A DNA stretch of 64,000 bases from Ignavibacteria bacterium (GTDB lineage: Bacteria; Bacteroidota; Ignavibacteria; SZUA-365), in assembly GCA_016720835.1 (NCBI GenBank), contig JADKJW010000031.1, forward strand, positions 124,001 through 188,000. Reading direction: 5' to 3'. Made by a program: the position numbers and the translations under genes. Of the stretch, positions 1-8,594 are shown in pieces. The notes beneath the pieces were generated by a model. That model ran no database searches, was not told where the DNA came from, and saw only the letters and a program-made list of their open reading frames with translations. Within the stretch, counting starts at the first letter, position 1. Each line of letters opens with the position of its first letter.

Positions 1-476
1 CTCCTCCCGCTCCGGCCCTGGACGGCGACCGCGCCTGGAAATTCGCGGTGTACCGCGACGGCGCCCTTGCCGCCGTGCTGCCCGGCATCGGCGCGTCCTT
101 CGTCGATTCGCGCCCGGGCGCCTCCTATTCCGTCACCGCGCTGGATCGTCTCCACAACGAGAGCGAGCCCGCGACGTCGCTCGCGGCGGCGGCTTCGACG
201 CGCCTGCCCGCGCCGTCCATCGCGGCATCGGCGCCGCGCGTTTCCGATGCGGTGGACGTTTCCGACAAGCTCGTGCTCATCGCCTACGAGGTGCCGGTGG
301 CGACCGTCGTGCGTCTGCGCCTGCTCGATCTCAACGACGCGGAGGCGGCAATCCTCGTCGACGGCATGCACGCGCCGGGTTCCTACGTGATCGGCATCGA
401 GCTCGACAGGCTTTCCGGACCGATCGGCTCCTACGTGTTCGAAGCCGGGGAATATCGCGCGGTCCGTCCCTTCTGA
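1..476 (+). CDS. C-terminal part of a secreted Fn3-type protein (5' partial)
   Basis: The reading frame is open from the left edge (codons in phase with base 3) to a TGA at 474-476, so only about 158 C-terminal residues are seen. The first ~60 residues form an Fn3-like strand pattern with the signature SYSVTALDRLHNESEP, which in my experience closes the Fn3 module of family-10 glycosylhydrolase-like (GHL10/DUF187) lipoproteins. The last ~80 residues (PGSYVIGIELDRLSGPIGSYVFEAG) have the outline of a FlgD-like or sorting-domain fold. The catalytic part lies outside the window, so the enzyme family is inferred and could be another Fn3-bearing exported protein. The next gene starts 66 bp downstream behind its own promoter-like site. 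Confidence 0.6.
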   Translation, partial: PPAPALDGDRAWKFAVYRDGALAAVLPGIGASFVDSRPGASYSVTALDRLHNESEPATSLAAAASTRLPAPSIAASAPRVSDAVDVSDKLVLIAYEVPVATVVRLRLLDLNDAEAAILVDGMHAPGSYVIGIELDRLSGPIGSYVFEAGEYRAVRPF

Positions 477-501
477 TTCCGCCGCGCAGCTCCTATTTTG
501 G
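471..501 (+). promoter_or_regulatory. Predicted promoter of glnE (TTCTGA-N17-TATTTTGG)
   Basis: A -35-like TTCTGA at 471-476 lies 17 nt before TATTTTGG at 494-501. The downstream element fits the TAnnTT pattern found before at least ten other genes here. Transcription from it would begin near 507, which excludes the in-frame TTG at 498 as a start and favours ATG 543. Confidence 0.5.
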
Positions 502-542
502 GGAGACACGCAACGTTCGATCATCGCGTCCAGTCCGCGGAG

Positions 543-3428
543 ATGTCAGCCACGTCCCTTCCTCCTTCCATTCTCGCGCGCTGCGCCGATCCGGCGCGCG
601 GCGTCTTTCTGCACGGGAAGCTGCTCGCCCGCGCCGCGAAGGCCATGCGCCGGGGCGCCACGCGCTTCGATGCCGTGCTCCTGCCGGCGCTCGAGAGCGT
701 CCCGGACGCGGAGCGGGCGCTCCTGCATCTCGACCGGCACGTGGAGGCGGCGTTCAGTCCGTCGGGCATCCTCGAGGAATTCGAGGCCCAGCCGCATCTG
801 CTCGAGCTGTTCTTCCGCCTGGTGCTGTCATCGGAGTTTCTCGCCGACATCTTTGTGCGCGACCCCGAATTGCTTCGCTGGCTCGCGACCTCGGGCGTGC
901 TCGCGCGGCGGAAGTCGCGCGACGAGATGCTCGCGGAAACGGCGGACGCCGTGCAGCGTTTCCTCGGACCCGAGAAACGGCTGCGCGCCCTCAAGCGGTA
1001 TCAGCGCCGTGAACTGCTGCGCATCGCCGCGCGTGATATTCTCCATGCGCCGCCGCTCGACGACACCGTCACCGAGCTGTCCTGGCTCGCGGACGGCGTG
1101 ACGGGCGCGGCGCTGCGCGAGGCGACGGCGCGAGTGGAGGAGCGCGCCGGCTGCGCGATCGGCACCCCGCTGTGCATCCTCGCGCTCGGCAAATGGGGCG
1201 GGGAGGAACTGAACTACAGTTCCGACATCGATTTCATGGTCGTCTACGGCGAGCACCGCGAGGCCGGCAGAAGCTCGACGCAGGAACTCGTCGTCAAAGT
1301 CACGGAGCTGCTCGTCCGGTATGTGACGGATCCGGTCCCCGAAGGCGCGCTGTACCGATGCGACCTGCGCCTGCGGCCCGACGGCGCCGCCGGAGCGACC
1401 GCGCTTTCGCTGGCGGCGACGCTCTCGTACTACGAAGCGCGCGGCGCCCTGTGGGAACGGCAGATGCTGATCAAGGCGCGTCCCGCGGCGGGGGATGAAG
1501 CGTTCGGCGCGGCGGTGCTCGAACGGCTGCGGCCCTTCGTCTATCCTCGCGCGCTCGCCGTGCCGCCCTCGCGACTCGTGCAGGACATCCGCGGCCGCCT
1601 CGCGCTGCGCTGGAACGAGGCGGACGACGTCAAGCACGGGCGGGGCGGCATCCGGGACATCGAATTCAGCGTGCAGGCCCTCCAGCAGCTCCACGGGGGC
1701 GCCGATGCGAACGTCCGCATGCAGGGAACGCTCGCCGCCATGCACGGCCTCTCGGAGCGCGGCGCCCTGTCGGAGGACGAACGGGCGCGCTTCTCGGCGG
1801 CGTACCGCTTCCTGCGCCGCACCGAGCACATGCTGCAGCTTCGCGCGTTCGAACAGACGCACGCGCTGCCCGCGACGCCCGGAGAACGCGACGCGCTCGC
1901 CTATGCCATGGACACCGCGTCCTGGGACGTCTTCGCCGCCCGTCTCGACGCCGCGCGCGATGCGGTGCGCGAAATATCGGATACATTGCTCTCGTATTCC
2001 GCGAACGACGGCGCGGATGCGACCGCGCTGCCGACCGTGGCAACCCTGGAGGCCCTGGGTTTCCACTCCGCGGCCGAAACGATGACGGCGGTGCGCTCGC
2101 TGGTCGAGGGTCAGGCGGGGCGCGCTCACGGGCAGCGCCTCAGGGAAACCATGGAACGGCATATCGGCGTGATCCTCCGGGATGCCTCGAGCGAAGCGCT
2201 CCCGGACGCGTGCGTGCGCGCGCTGCAGCAGTTTCTCGACCGTTCCCGCGCGGGTGAGGAAGCGGGAGCCTTCCTCGCCGATGCGCGCGCCCGACCCCTC
2301 CTGCTGCGGCTCGCATCCCTCGCGCCGGCACTGCTCCGCGCGCTCGCCGCCGAACCGCTCGCCCTCGAGGCGGTGCTGACGGGCCGGACGTCTGACGCTC
2401 TCGGCGGGGACGATCTGCGCATCGCAAAGCTCGCGGGCGAGACCGAGGCCGCAACCCGGCTGCTGCTGCACGGCGGGCACATGCGCTCGTACGCGCGCGC
2501 GCTGTCCGACATTGCCGACACCGCCGTGTCCCGCGCCCATGCCCGCGCGCTGACCGCGGGCGGGGACGCGCCGTTCGCCGTCGCGGCGCTCGGCAAGTAC
2601 GGCGCGCGAGAGCTGTCGCCGGGAAGCGATCTCGACGTGCTGTTCCTGTATCGCGAGGAGGAGGGGTGGACCGGCGTCGACGCGCAGTCGGCGGCGCGCG
2701 GCTTCATCGAGACGATGCATGCGGGCTTCGGATCCCTCCCGTTGTACACCGTCGACGCGCGTCTGCGTCCGGAAGGGAAGAGCAGTCCCCTCGCAACCTC
2801 GTTCGAAGCCTACGCGCGGTATCTGGAAAGCCGCGCATCCCTGTGGGAAGTGCAGTCGCTGCTGCGTCTCCGCGTGGTGGCGGGACGCGCGGACCTGGCC
2901 GCGGACATCGCCGCGCTCGTCGCTTCGACGCTGTCCGCGTTCCGTCTGCGTTCCGATCACGTCGCGGAGATCGACGCCATGCGCCGCCGCATGGAGCCCG
3001 CGAACCGTTTTCGTTCGGAAGATTTCTTCGATGTGAAGCTGTCCGCGGGCGGTCTCGTGGACGTGGAGTTCGCCGTGCAGCTTCTCGCGCTGCAGTCCCC
3101 CGACGCGCTGCGCGGTTGCGGAGGCAATACCTTCGCGCTGCTGCAGGATCCGCGCGCTTCGACCCCCGCCCTCGCGCCGCAGCTCGCGCGGCTCGCCGTC
3201 GCGTACGACCGGCTGCGCCGCATGCAGCTCTCCTTCCGCTTGCTGTTGGACTCGCCATCCAATATGTTCCCGTCGGACGAACGGCAACAGGCGATCCTCG
3301 CCGCCGCCGCCGGTCACGGCTCCGCGCGGACCTTTCTCGAAGAACTGCGCGCAGGCGCCGGAGCGGTGCGGGCGGACTACGAGGCCGTGGTCCGGTACGC
3401 GCGCGACACAGTCCAGGACATTCCGTGA
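543..3428 (+). CDS. glnE: Glutamine synthetase adenylyltransferase/adenylyl-removing enzyme GlnE
   Basis: GlnE adds AMP to, and removes it from, glutamine synthetase to match nitrogen assimilation to the glutamine/2-oxoglutarate balance, normally under PII control. The 961-aa length suits the family (E. coli 946). Both nucleotidyltransferase halves are present: the N-terminal de-adenylylation domain has GKWGGEELNYSSDID with G216 and D228/D230, and the C-terminal adenylylation domain has GKYGARELSPGSDLD with G684 and D696/D698; the acidic pairs would bind metal. ATG 543 is chosen over TTG 498 because a predicted promoter ends at 501. The stop overlaps the GTG of the next gene. No glnA or glnB is nearby. 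GlnE is best known from Proteobacteria and Actinobacteria, so its occurrence beside type IX cargo genes is notable. Confidence 0.93.
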   Translation: MSATSLPPSILARCADPARGVFLHGKLLARAAKAMRRGATRFDAVLLPALESVPDAERALLHLDRHVEAAFSPSGILEEFEAQPHLLELFFRLVLSSEFLADIFVRDPELLRWLATSGVLARRKSRDEMLAETADAVQRFLGPEKRLRALKRYQRRELLRIAARDILHAPPLDDTVTELSWLADGVTGAALREATARVEERAGCAIGTPLCILALGKWGGEELNYSSDIDFMVVYGEHREAGRSSTQELVVKVTELLVRYVTDPVPEGALYRCDLRLRPDGAAGATALSLAATLSYYEARGALWERQMLIKARPAAGDEAFGAAVLERLRPFVYPRALAVPPSRLVQDIRGRLALRWNEADDVKHGRGGIRDIEFSVQALQQLHGGADANVRMQGTLAAMHGLSERGALSEDERARFSAAYRFLRRTEHMLQLRAFEQTHALPATPGERDALAYAMDTASWDVFAARLDAARDAVREISDTLLSYSANDGADATALPTVATLEALGFHSAAETMTAVRSLVEGQAGRAHGQRLRETMERHIGVILRDASSEALPDACVRALQQFLDRSRAGEEAGAFLADARARPLLLRLASLAPALLRALAAEPLALEAVLTGRTSDALGGDDLRIAKLAGETEAATRLLLHGGHMRSYARALSDIADTAVSRAHARALTAGGDAPFAVAALGKYGARELSPGSDLDVLFLYREEEGWTGVDAQSAARGFIETMHAGFGSLPLYTVDARLRPEGKSSPLATSFEAYARYLESRASLWEVQSLLRLRVVAGRADLAADIAALVASTLSAFRLRSDHVAEIDAMRRRMEPANRFRSEDFFDVKLSAGGLVDVEFAVQLLALQSPDALRGCGGNTFALLQDPRASTPALAPQLARLAVAYDRLRRMQLSFRLLLDSPSNMFPSDERQQAILAAAAGHGSARTFLEELRAGAGAVRADYEAVVRYARDTVQDIP

Positions 3429-5478
3429 TCCCTTCGAATACCGCATCGACCACATTCTCCGCCGCATCGCGGGTTGCCGTCCTGTCGGGACGCCTGCTCC
3501 TCGGGATCATGCTCATCGCTTCAATGCTTCCGGCGCTCGCCCAGAGAGGCGCGTCGCGGGCTCCCGTGATCGACCCATCGCACGGCGTCATTCCGGTCGG
3601 CGGCCGGTACAAACCGTCGCTCACCGGGAAATCCGTGTTCCGCGTTCTCGTAGTGTTTGTCCGCTTCCGCGGCGACACGGTCCGCACGGCAAGCTGGCCC
3701 GATCCGGAGAAGCTCCCCGCCTGGCAATCTCAGCGCCTACTATCACGAAAATTCGAAGGGACGATTCCGCATTGTCGGAGACATCTTTTATCTCACGACC
3801 GATTCGACGGAGGAGTACTATCACGAACGCTTCCTCGGGCGCGAGACGGACCGGCGGGGCGTCATTGTGCGGGATGCGCTGCGCGCGCTCGACAATCCAC
3901 GGGGGCCGTACCAGGTCGATTTCCGGCGCTACGACAACTGGACGCACGTCGCGCCGCATGCGCACAGACCGGGCCGTGACGGTCAGGTGGACATGATCTG
4001 CTTCCTCACCCGTTCGTACCGGCAGAATCCATACGGATCGCCGGACCCGCGGGCCGGGCGATACAAGGATTTCGCCCGGACAGCCGCCGATTTCAATCTC
4101 CCCGACGGATCGATGACGTTCGATGGCGTGCGCGTCAATCACTCCGACGGCTTCGTCGACGGGAAGGGCAGCGGCATCATGCTCTTCGCTTCCAACACCG
4201 ACAAGCTGATCCACGTGTACGATTCGCTCGCCATCCGGGGAGGTCCGCGCCTGTACGGCGAAGTCATCCACGAGATGTCGCATTACTTCTTCGGCGCCGG
4301 GCATGTCGGCAACAGCGACGTGTCGCTCTCGGCGACGAGGTACACCAGTTTTCTCAGCGGGTACTCCGTTCACAACGGCAACGCCTTCGGCAACTTCCTC
4401 GGCTACGAAAAGCTGCGCATGGGATGGCTGGACGAGAAGAAGAACGGAGGCCTCCGCACCGTCACGCTCCGCGACACCGACGTCACCGTGACGCTCGCCG
4501 ATCCGTCCGACACGCGCCCCGGAGCCACGCATCTCGTCAGGCTCCCGTTCGAAAAAACCGACCAGTACCTCCTTTTTGAAAGCCGCGGCTGGCGCGGGCA
4601 TTTCGAGCCGCGCGTCGCGGCGTACAACGGACCGCAGGCGCGCCTGCTTCCGGGTGTGCTCGTCACGCATCTCGTGGAAAGAGGCGGAGTCCTTTCCGGA
4701 CACCCGCATCCGCATCGTCTGCGCCGACGGGCTGTTCCGCTGGAAGATCGCATCCCCGCCGCGGGCGGGCGAAGACCCCGCGACCATGACCGTCATCGCG
4801 CGCGACAGTGCCGACCCGGTGAACGGCTACGACGAGCGCGAGAAAATCTTCATCGACGGCCGGCCCGGCAAATCCTGGCTCGCCGGCTACTGGCCGGGAT
4901 CGCCGGAGAAGCCCGCGCGAGGCCCGTACCCGGACTGCACGAACTGCCTCGGCGCGGCGAACGATGCCGCGGACAACGTCGGCGACCGCTACGACCTTTT
5001 CCAGCCCGGCGACGTGCTCACGCCCTGGTCGAATCCCGCCCTGTCGATATGGAACGGGGCCGCGTTCGTGCAGCCGCAGGGCGCGCCCGTCGGCGTGCAC
5101 TTCCTCGCGGGGAAGTCCGGCCCGGGTTCGTACGCGTTGCGCATCGTCCGGGGCGACCTCTCGGCGCTGCCGCCGTCGAAACCCACCGGACTCACGGCGG
5201 AGCGCTCCGAGGGCGGATGCCCCCTGCTGCAGTGGTCGCCCAATCGTGAGCCGCTGGTGACCGATCCCGGCCTGCCGGGCACGTATTCGATCGAACGATC
5301 GTTCGATGGGAGCGGGTGGACGCCCGTCGCGGAGCTGCGTCATCCCGGCCGCGTGTTTCGCGAGACCTGCGCCGGCTGGCCGCGGGAAGCGCCGCATGCG
5401 CTGTACAGGGTGCGTGTGACGGATGGACGCGGGCGCAGCTCGAACTGGTCCGAACCGCTTCGCGTCCCGATACCCTGA
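3425..5478 (+). pseudogene. Secreted M6-like zinc metalloprotease, broken by two frameshifts
   Basis: Three consecutive reading frames make one protein of about 680 aa. It begins with GTG 3425 (overlapping the glnE stop) and a signal peptide (hydrophobic GRLLLGIMLIASMLPALAQ). The central part contains DMICFLTRSYRQNPYG and the zinc motif HEMSH at about 4270-4284, typical of M6/immune-inhibitor-A-like proteases; the end has an Fn3-like module (YSIERSFDGSGW, YRVRVTDGRGRSSNWSEP). Frame changes occur at the CCCC run 3715-3718 and near GG 4686-4687. Deleting one base at each site restores sequence that reads naturally through both joins (KLPPGNLSAYY and VERGESFPDTRIR). Either both are consensus errors or the gene is decaying; the family call is firm only to an HExxH secreted protease. 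Confidence 0.75.
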
Positions 5479-5526
5479 CACGCGGCAATCGAAACAGAAC
5501 ACGCACACTCACTGAAAGGATCACCG

Positions 5527-6546
5527 ATGCGATACAGATTACTCGGCAACAGCGGACTGCGCGTCTCGGAACTCGCTCTCGGCACCATGACCTTCGGCGA
5601 GGAATGGGGCTGGGGCGCGAACAAGGAGGATTCGCGGCGCATGTTCGACATGTACATGGACGCGGGCGGCAACTTCATCGACACCGCGAACCGGTACACC
5701 GAAGGGACGAGCGAGACCATGCTCGGCGAGTTCATGGCCGCCGACCGCGGCCGCTGCGTGCTCGCGACCAAGTACACGCTCTTCACGAGCAAGGACCACC
5801 CCAACGCCAGCGGCAATTCGCGCAAGAACATGGTGCGGTCGCTGGAGGACAGTCTGCGGCGCCTGAAAACGGATTACGTGGACCTCTACTGGGTGCACGC
5901 ATGGGATTTCCTGACGCCCGTGGAGGAAGTGATGCGCGCGCTCGACGACCTCGTGCGCGCGGGCAAGGTGCTGTACATCGGCATCTCCGACACGCCCGCG
6001 TGGATCGTCTCTCGCGCGAACATGCTCGCGGAGCTGCGCGGCTGGTCGCGCTTCGCCGGACTGCAGATCCGCTACAGCCTGATCGACCGCGAACCCGAGC
6101 GCGAACTGCTGCCGATGGCGCGCGCGCTCGGCCTCGCCGTCACGCCGTGGGGGGCGCTCGGCTCCGGCATTCTCTCCGGCAAATACAACCTGCACGCCGA
6201 TGAGAACGGCCGCGTGAAGGGCTCGAAGCGCGTCAGCGAGAAGAACCTCGCCGTCGCCGCCGCCGTGATGGCCGTCGCCGACGAACTCGGCTGCACGCCC
6301 TCGCAGGCGGCCCTGAGCTGGGTGCGGCAGCAGCCCGGCACGATCCTGCCCCTGATCGGCGCGCGTACCCCCGCGCAGCTTGCCGACAACCTCGGCTGCC
6401 TGGATGTGATGCTCGGCGACGAGCAGTTGCGTCGTCTCGACGAGGCGAGCGCCATCGAGCTCGGCTTTCCGCACGACTTCCTCAACTCCCCCGGCATCCG
6501 CGAGCTGGTGTACGGCGGCTTCCTCGACCGGATCGACACCCATTGA
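5527..6546 (+). CDS. Aldo/keto reductase
   Basis: NAD(P)H-dependent oxidoreductase of the AKR superfamily (TIM barrel), presumably cytoplasmic; substrate unknown. The family tetrad is readable: D52 (FIDTAN), Y57 (RYTEG), K82 (ATKYT) and H124 (YWVHAWD). The C-terminal cofactor region is represented by VTPWGALGSGILSGKY and LPLIGARTPAQLADNL. The 339-aa length is normal. An AAAGGA ribosome-binding site lies 7-8 nt before the ATG. The sequence resembles the YajO/Tas-like branch with the GWGANKEDSRRMFD N-terminus more than the aldose-reductase branch. It is separated by 48 bp from the broken protease and its stop overlaps a TTG that could, less likely, start the next gene. Confidence 0.93.
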   Translation: MRYRLLGNSGLRVSELALGTMTFGEEWGWGANKEDSRRMFDMYMDAGGNFIDTANRYTEGTSETMLGEFMAADRGRCVLATKYTLFTSKDHPNASGNSRKNMVRSLEDSLRRLKTDYVDLYWVHAWDFLTPVEEVMRALDDLVRAGKVLYIGISDTPAWIVSRANMLAELRGWSRFAGLQIRYSLIDREPERELLPMARALGLAVTPWGALGSGILSGKYNLHADENGRVKGSKRVSEKNLAVAAAVMAVADELGCTPSQAALSWVRQQPGTILPLIGARTPAQLADNLGCLDVMLGDEQLRRLDEASAIELGFPHDFLNSPGIRELVYGGFLDRIDTH

Positions 6547-6572
6547 CCACTGTATCACCGACAGGATATCGC

Positions 6573-7193
6573 ATGCCCTCCCACACTCTTCGCACCATCG
6601 CATCCTGTATTCTTTTTCTCGGCGCCGGCGTCTGCGCGCCCGGGGCGCACGCGCAGAAATCCCCTTCCGGCGCCGTGAAGCCTGACAGCATCGCCATCGG
6701 ATACTACCCGACGGGGGAGATGCAGAGTTCCACGCCGTACCGGAACGGTCTCCGCGAGGGCATTGCGACTTCCTTCTACAAGAACAGAGCGAAAATGGGT
6801 GTCACCACGTTCAAGGCCGGCGTGAAGGTCGGCACGGAAATCGGCTACTACGAAAGCGGGAAGAAGAAGTACGAAGCGCCCTACAAGGCGGGGAAACAGG
6901 ATGGCATGTCCGTCATCTACTACGAAAGCGGCAAGGTCAAGGCGAAGATCCCGTACCGCCGCGGCGTGAAGGACGGCGCCGAAATCCAGTTCTTCGAGAA
7001 CGGACGCAAGCAGGCCGAGATCACCGTGCGCAACGGGCTCAAGAACGGTCTCGCCTCCACCTGGTACGACGACGGGAAAAAGGAATCGGAGTTTCTCTTC
7101 AAAGCCGACAAGCTCGACGGGCTCTCGAAATTCTGGGACCGCAGCGGCGTGATGCAGACGAAGATGTGGAAGAAGGGGAAAGAAGTGAAGTAG
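6573..7193 (+). CDS. Exported MORN-type repeat protein (YwqK-like)
   Basis: A 206-aa protein with an N-terminal signal peptide (LRTIASCILFLGAGVCAPGAHAQ) followed by about seven degenerate ~23-residue repeats with the pattern YYxSGKxKxxxPYxxGxxDG, the toxin-antitoxin-associated YwqK/MORN-2 variant. Such repeats form beta-hairpin ladders; function is unknown and probably periplasmic or surface-associated. ATG 6573 has AGGA at 6563-6566 with 6-nt spacing, better than TTG 6543, which overlaps the preceding stop. No partner toxin is visible. The gene ends at the first intergenic repeat cluster. Confidence 0.8.
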   Translation: MPSHTLRTIASCILFLGAGVCAPGAHAQKSPSGAVKPDSIAIGYYPTGEMQSSTPYRNGLREGIATSFYKNRAKMGVTTFKAGVKVGTEIGYYESGKKKYEAPYKAGKQDGMSVIYYESGKVKAKIPYRRGVKDGAEIQFFENGRKQAEITVRNGLKNGLASTWYDDGKKESEFLFKADKLDGLSKFWDRSGVMQTKMWKKGKEVK

Positions 7194-7210
7194 GGAGAAA
7201 AGGAAGGTCG

Positions 7211-7440
7211 GGTGGGGGCCCCGCCTGCGTCCCGCTTCGCGGGACTTCGGCTGGCAGGCCGGCGTCCCTGCCGGCCGATTCCGGAGTACTGGAGTGTTGG
7301 AGAAGTGGAGCGGAAAGATTTTTCCGGGTGGGGACAAGCGTCCCGCTTGTCCGATTCCGAAGTACTGGAGTGTTGGAGAAGTGGAGCGGAAAGATTTTTC
7401 CGGGTGGGGACAAGCGTCCCGCTTGTCCGATTCCGAGGTG
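7211..7440. repeat. Hairpin-module cluster with two 76-bp tandem repeats
   Basis: Two copies of a 76-bp unit (7277-7352, 7353-7428) and the beginning of a third (7429) are nearly identical. Each unit holds GATTCCG, a block of 8-bp GGAGnnnT units (7283-7314 in the first), a small hairpin CGGAAA-gatt-TTTCCG, then GGGTGGGG and the hairpin GGACAAGC-GTCCC-GCTTGTCC (7332-7352; 7408-7428). A related module precedes them: GTCCCGC-ttc-GCGGGAC at 7229-7245 and GGCCGGC-GTCCCT-GCCGGCC-GATTCCG at 7257-7283. The same hairpin class recurs at 18.5 kb. Confidence 0.85.
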
Positions 7441-7714
7441 ACCAGATCCCCTCGGTTGTGGACAAGTGCTTCGCGATCCACTTCAGATTTCCCTGAGTTA
7501 GACGCTCCAACAGTTGTGGTTTTCAGATGGGCCGTCCCTCTCTGCCTATATTCGTGAGACAAAATCCCTTTCCGTAATCAGGCTCCATTTCGAGGGCGAA
7601 ACAGGATCCACATCATGCTTCAGGATGCTTCTTCAAAGCAAACCCCAGCACGGACCAAGGACGGCAGCGCCTGCGGCGCTGCTCCGCGCACGCTGATAGC
7701 ATCACCCTCCTCAT

Positions 7715-7831
7715 CGTCTTCAATCCGAAATCCGCCGCCTCGACTTCTCTCGGCGTGACAATCCCTCCCGTTTCTTCGTCTTCAATCCGAAATCCGAAAT
7801 CCGCCGCCTCGACGTCGCTCGGCGTGACAAC
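7715..7831. repeat. Two-copy direct repeat (62/69 bp) with a GTCACGCCGAGCG end
   Basis: Two copies start at 7715 and 7777 with cgtcttcaatccgaaatcc and end in ctcggcgtgaca. The second copy has an internal 7-bp duplication of gaaatcc. Read on the minus strand each begins GTCACGCCGAGCG, similar to the dispersed GTCAcnCnGAGCG repeats I associate with Bacteroidota and Chlorobi genomes. It lies just past the end of the response-regulator gene. Confidence 0.7.
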
Positions 7832-7864
7832 AGAAAAAGACACTCTCATCTTCAATCCACTCTC

Positions 7865-8506
7865 CTACAGCATGCCGCGCTTCTTGGCCTCCGCGACGGC
7901 GGCGGTTTTGGAGTGGACCTGGAGCTTCTCGTAGATGCGGCGGATGTAGGTGCGCACGGTGTCGACGGCGATGAACAGGTGCTCGCCGATCTGCGCGTAG
8001 GTCTCGCCGTCGGCGATGCGCTGCAGCACGAGGAATTCGCGCTCGGTCAGCTCCTGCTGGTCGGAGGCCCGGGCCTGCTGCTTCCAGTCGCGGATGCTCT
8101 CCATGACGGTGCGCGCGACGCTCGCGCTCATCGGCGAGCCGCCGGAGCGGATCTCGGAGATGGTCTCGATGATCTTTTCGGGAGGCGTCTTCTTCAGCAG
8201 GTAGCCGCTGGCGCCGGCGCAGATCGACTGCACGATTTTCTCGGCGTCGGCGAACACCGTGAGCATGATGATGTCGATGTCCGGATGCTGCTTCTTGATC
8301 AGGCGCGTGCCGTCGATGCCGTTGACGACGGGCATCTCGATGTCCATGAGCAGCACGTCGGGCGTGTTGGCAGCAACGCCGTGCTGCGCCTCCTCGATGG
8401 AGGAGTAGAGCCCGATGCACTCGAGCGCGTCCGTCGAATTGATCAGTTGCGACAGCGTTTTCCGCAGCAGGGGGTTGTCGTCGACGATGGAAACGGTCAG
8501 ATGCAT
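7865..8506 (-). CDS. NarL/LuxR-family response regulator
   Basis: A 213-aa two-component transcription factor. The receiver domain (residues 1-120) shows the acidic pair D9/D10, phospho-acceptor D55 (VLLMDIEMP) and the lysine in GYLLKKTPP. The C-terminal LuxR-type HTH (about 148-210) has LTEREFLVLQRIADGETYAQIGEHLFIAVDTVRTYIRRIYEKLQ-type spacing, the NarL DNA-binding signature. It lies 88 bp downstream of the histidine kinase gene on the same strand, so the two are very probably cognate and co-transcribed. Targets cannot be read from the sequence; the exported-protein genes just upstream on the same strand are candidates by proximity only. Confidence 0.93.
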   Translation of the reverse strand: MHLTVSIVDDNPLLRKTLSQLINSTDALECIGLYSSIEEAQHGVAANTPDVLLMDIEMPVVNGIDGTRLIKKQHPDIDIIMLTVFADAEKIVQSICAGASGYLLKKTPPEKIIETISEIRSGGSPMSASVARTVMESIRDWKQQARASDQQELTEREFLVLQRIADGETYAQIGEHLFIAVDTVRTYIRRIYEKLQVHSKTAAVAEAKKRGML

Positions 8507-8594
8507 GGGGGTGTGCCGTGTTGTCGGTGAATCAGGCGTGCGCGGGAAACTGCCGCGCGGAGGAACGGTCCGCGATCGGAAGGGCGCATCGGCG

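Larger units (their letters stand above)
7194..7864. other. 671-bp intergenic region between convergent genes
   Basis: Apart from the two repeat clusters annotated separately, it holds a short hairpin GCAGCGCC-tgc-GGCGCTGC (7664-7682) and a -10-like TATATTCG at 7547 with no convincing -35 element or downstream gene. The short open frames here cross the repeats and have no ribosome-binding site, so I see no protein gene. Confidence 0.6.

Noticed and set aside
828..3467. 879-aa open frame on the minus strand opposite glnE
   Set aside because: Arg/His/Gly-rich composition typical of antisense frames in GC-rich DNA; glnE has full family conservation on the plus strand.
7277..7562. Small proteins over the 76-bp repeats (about 90 aa, both strands)
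   Set aside because: The frames only repeat the hairpin sequence, lack Shine-Dalgarno sites and have no homology by eye.
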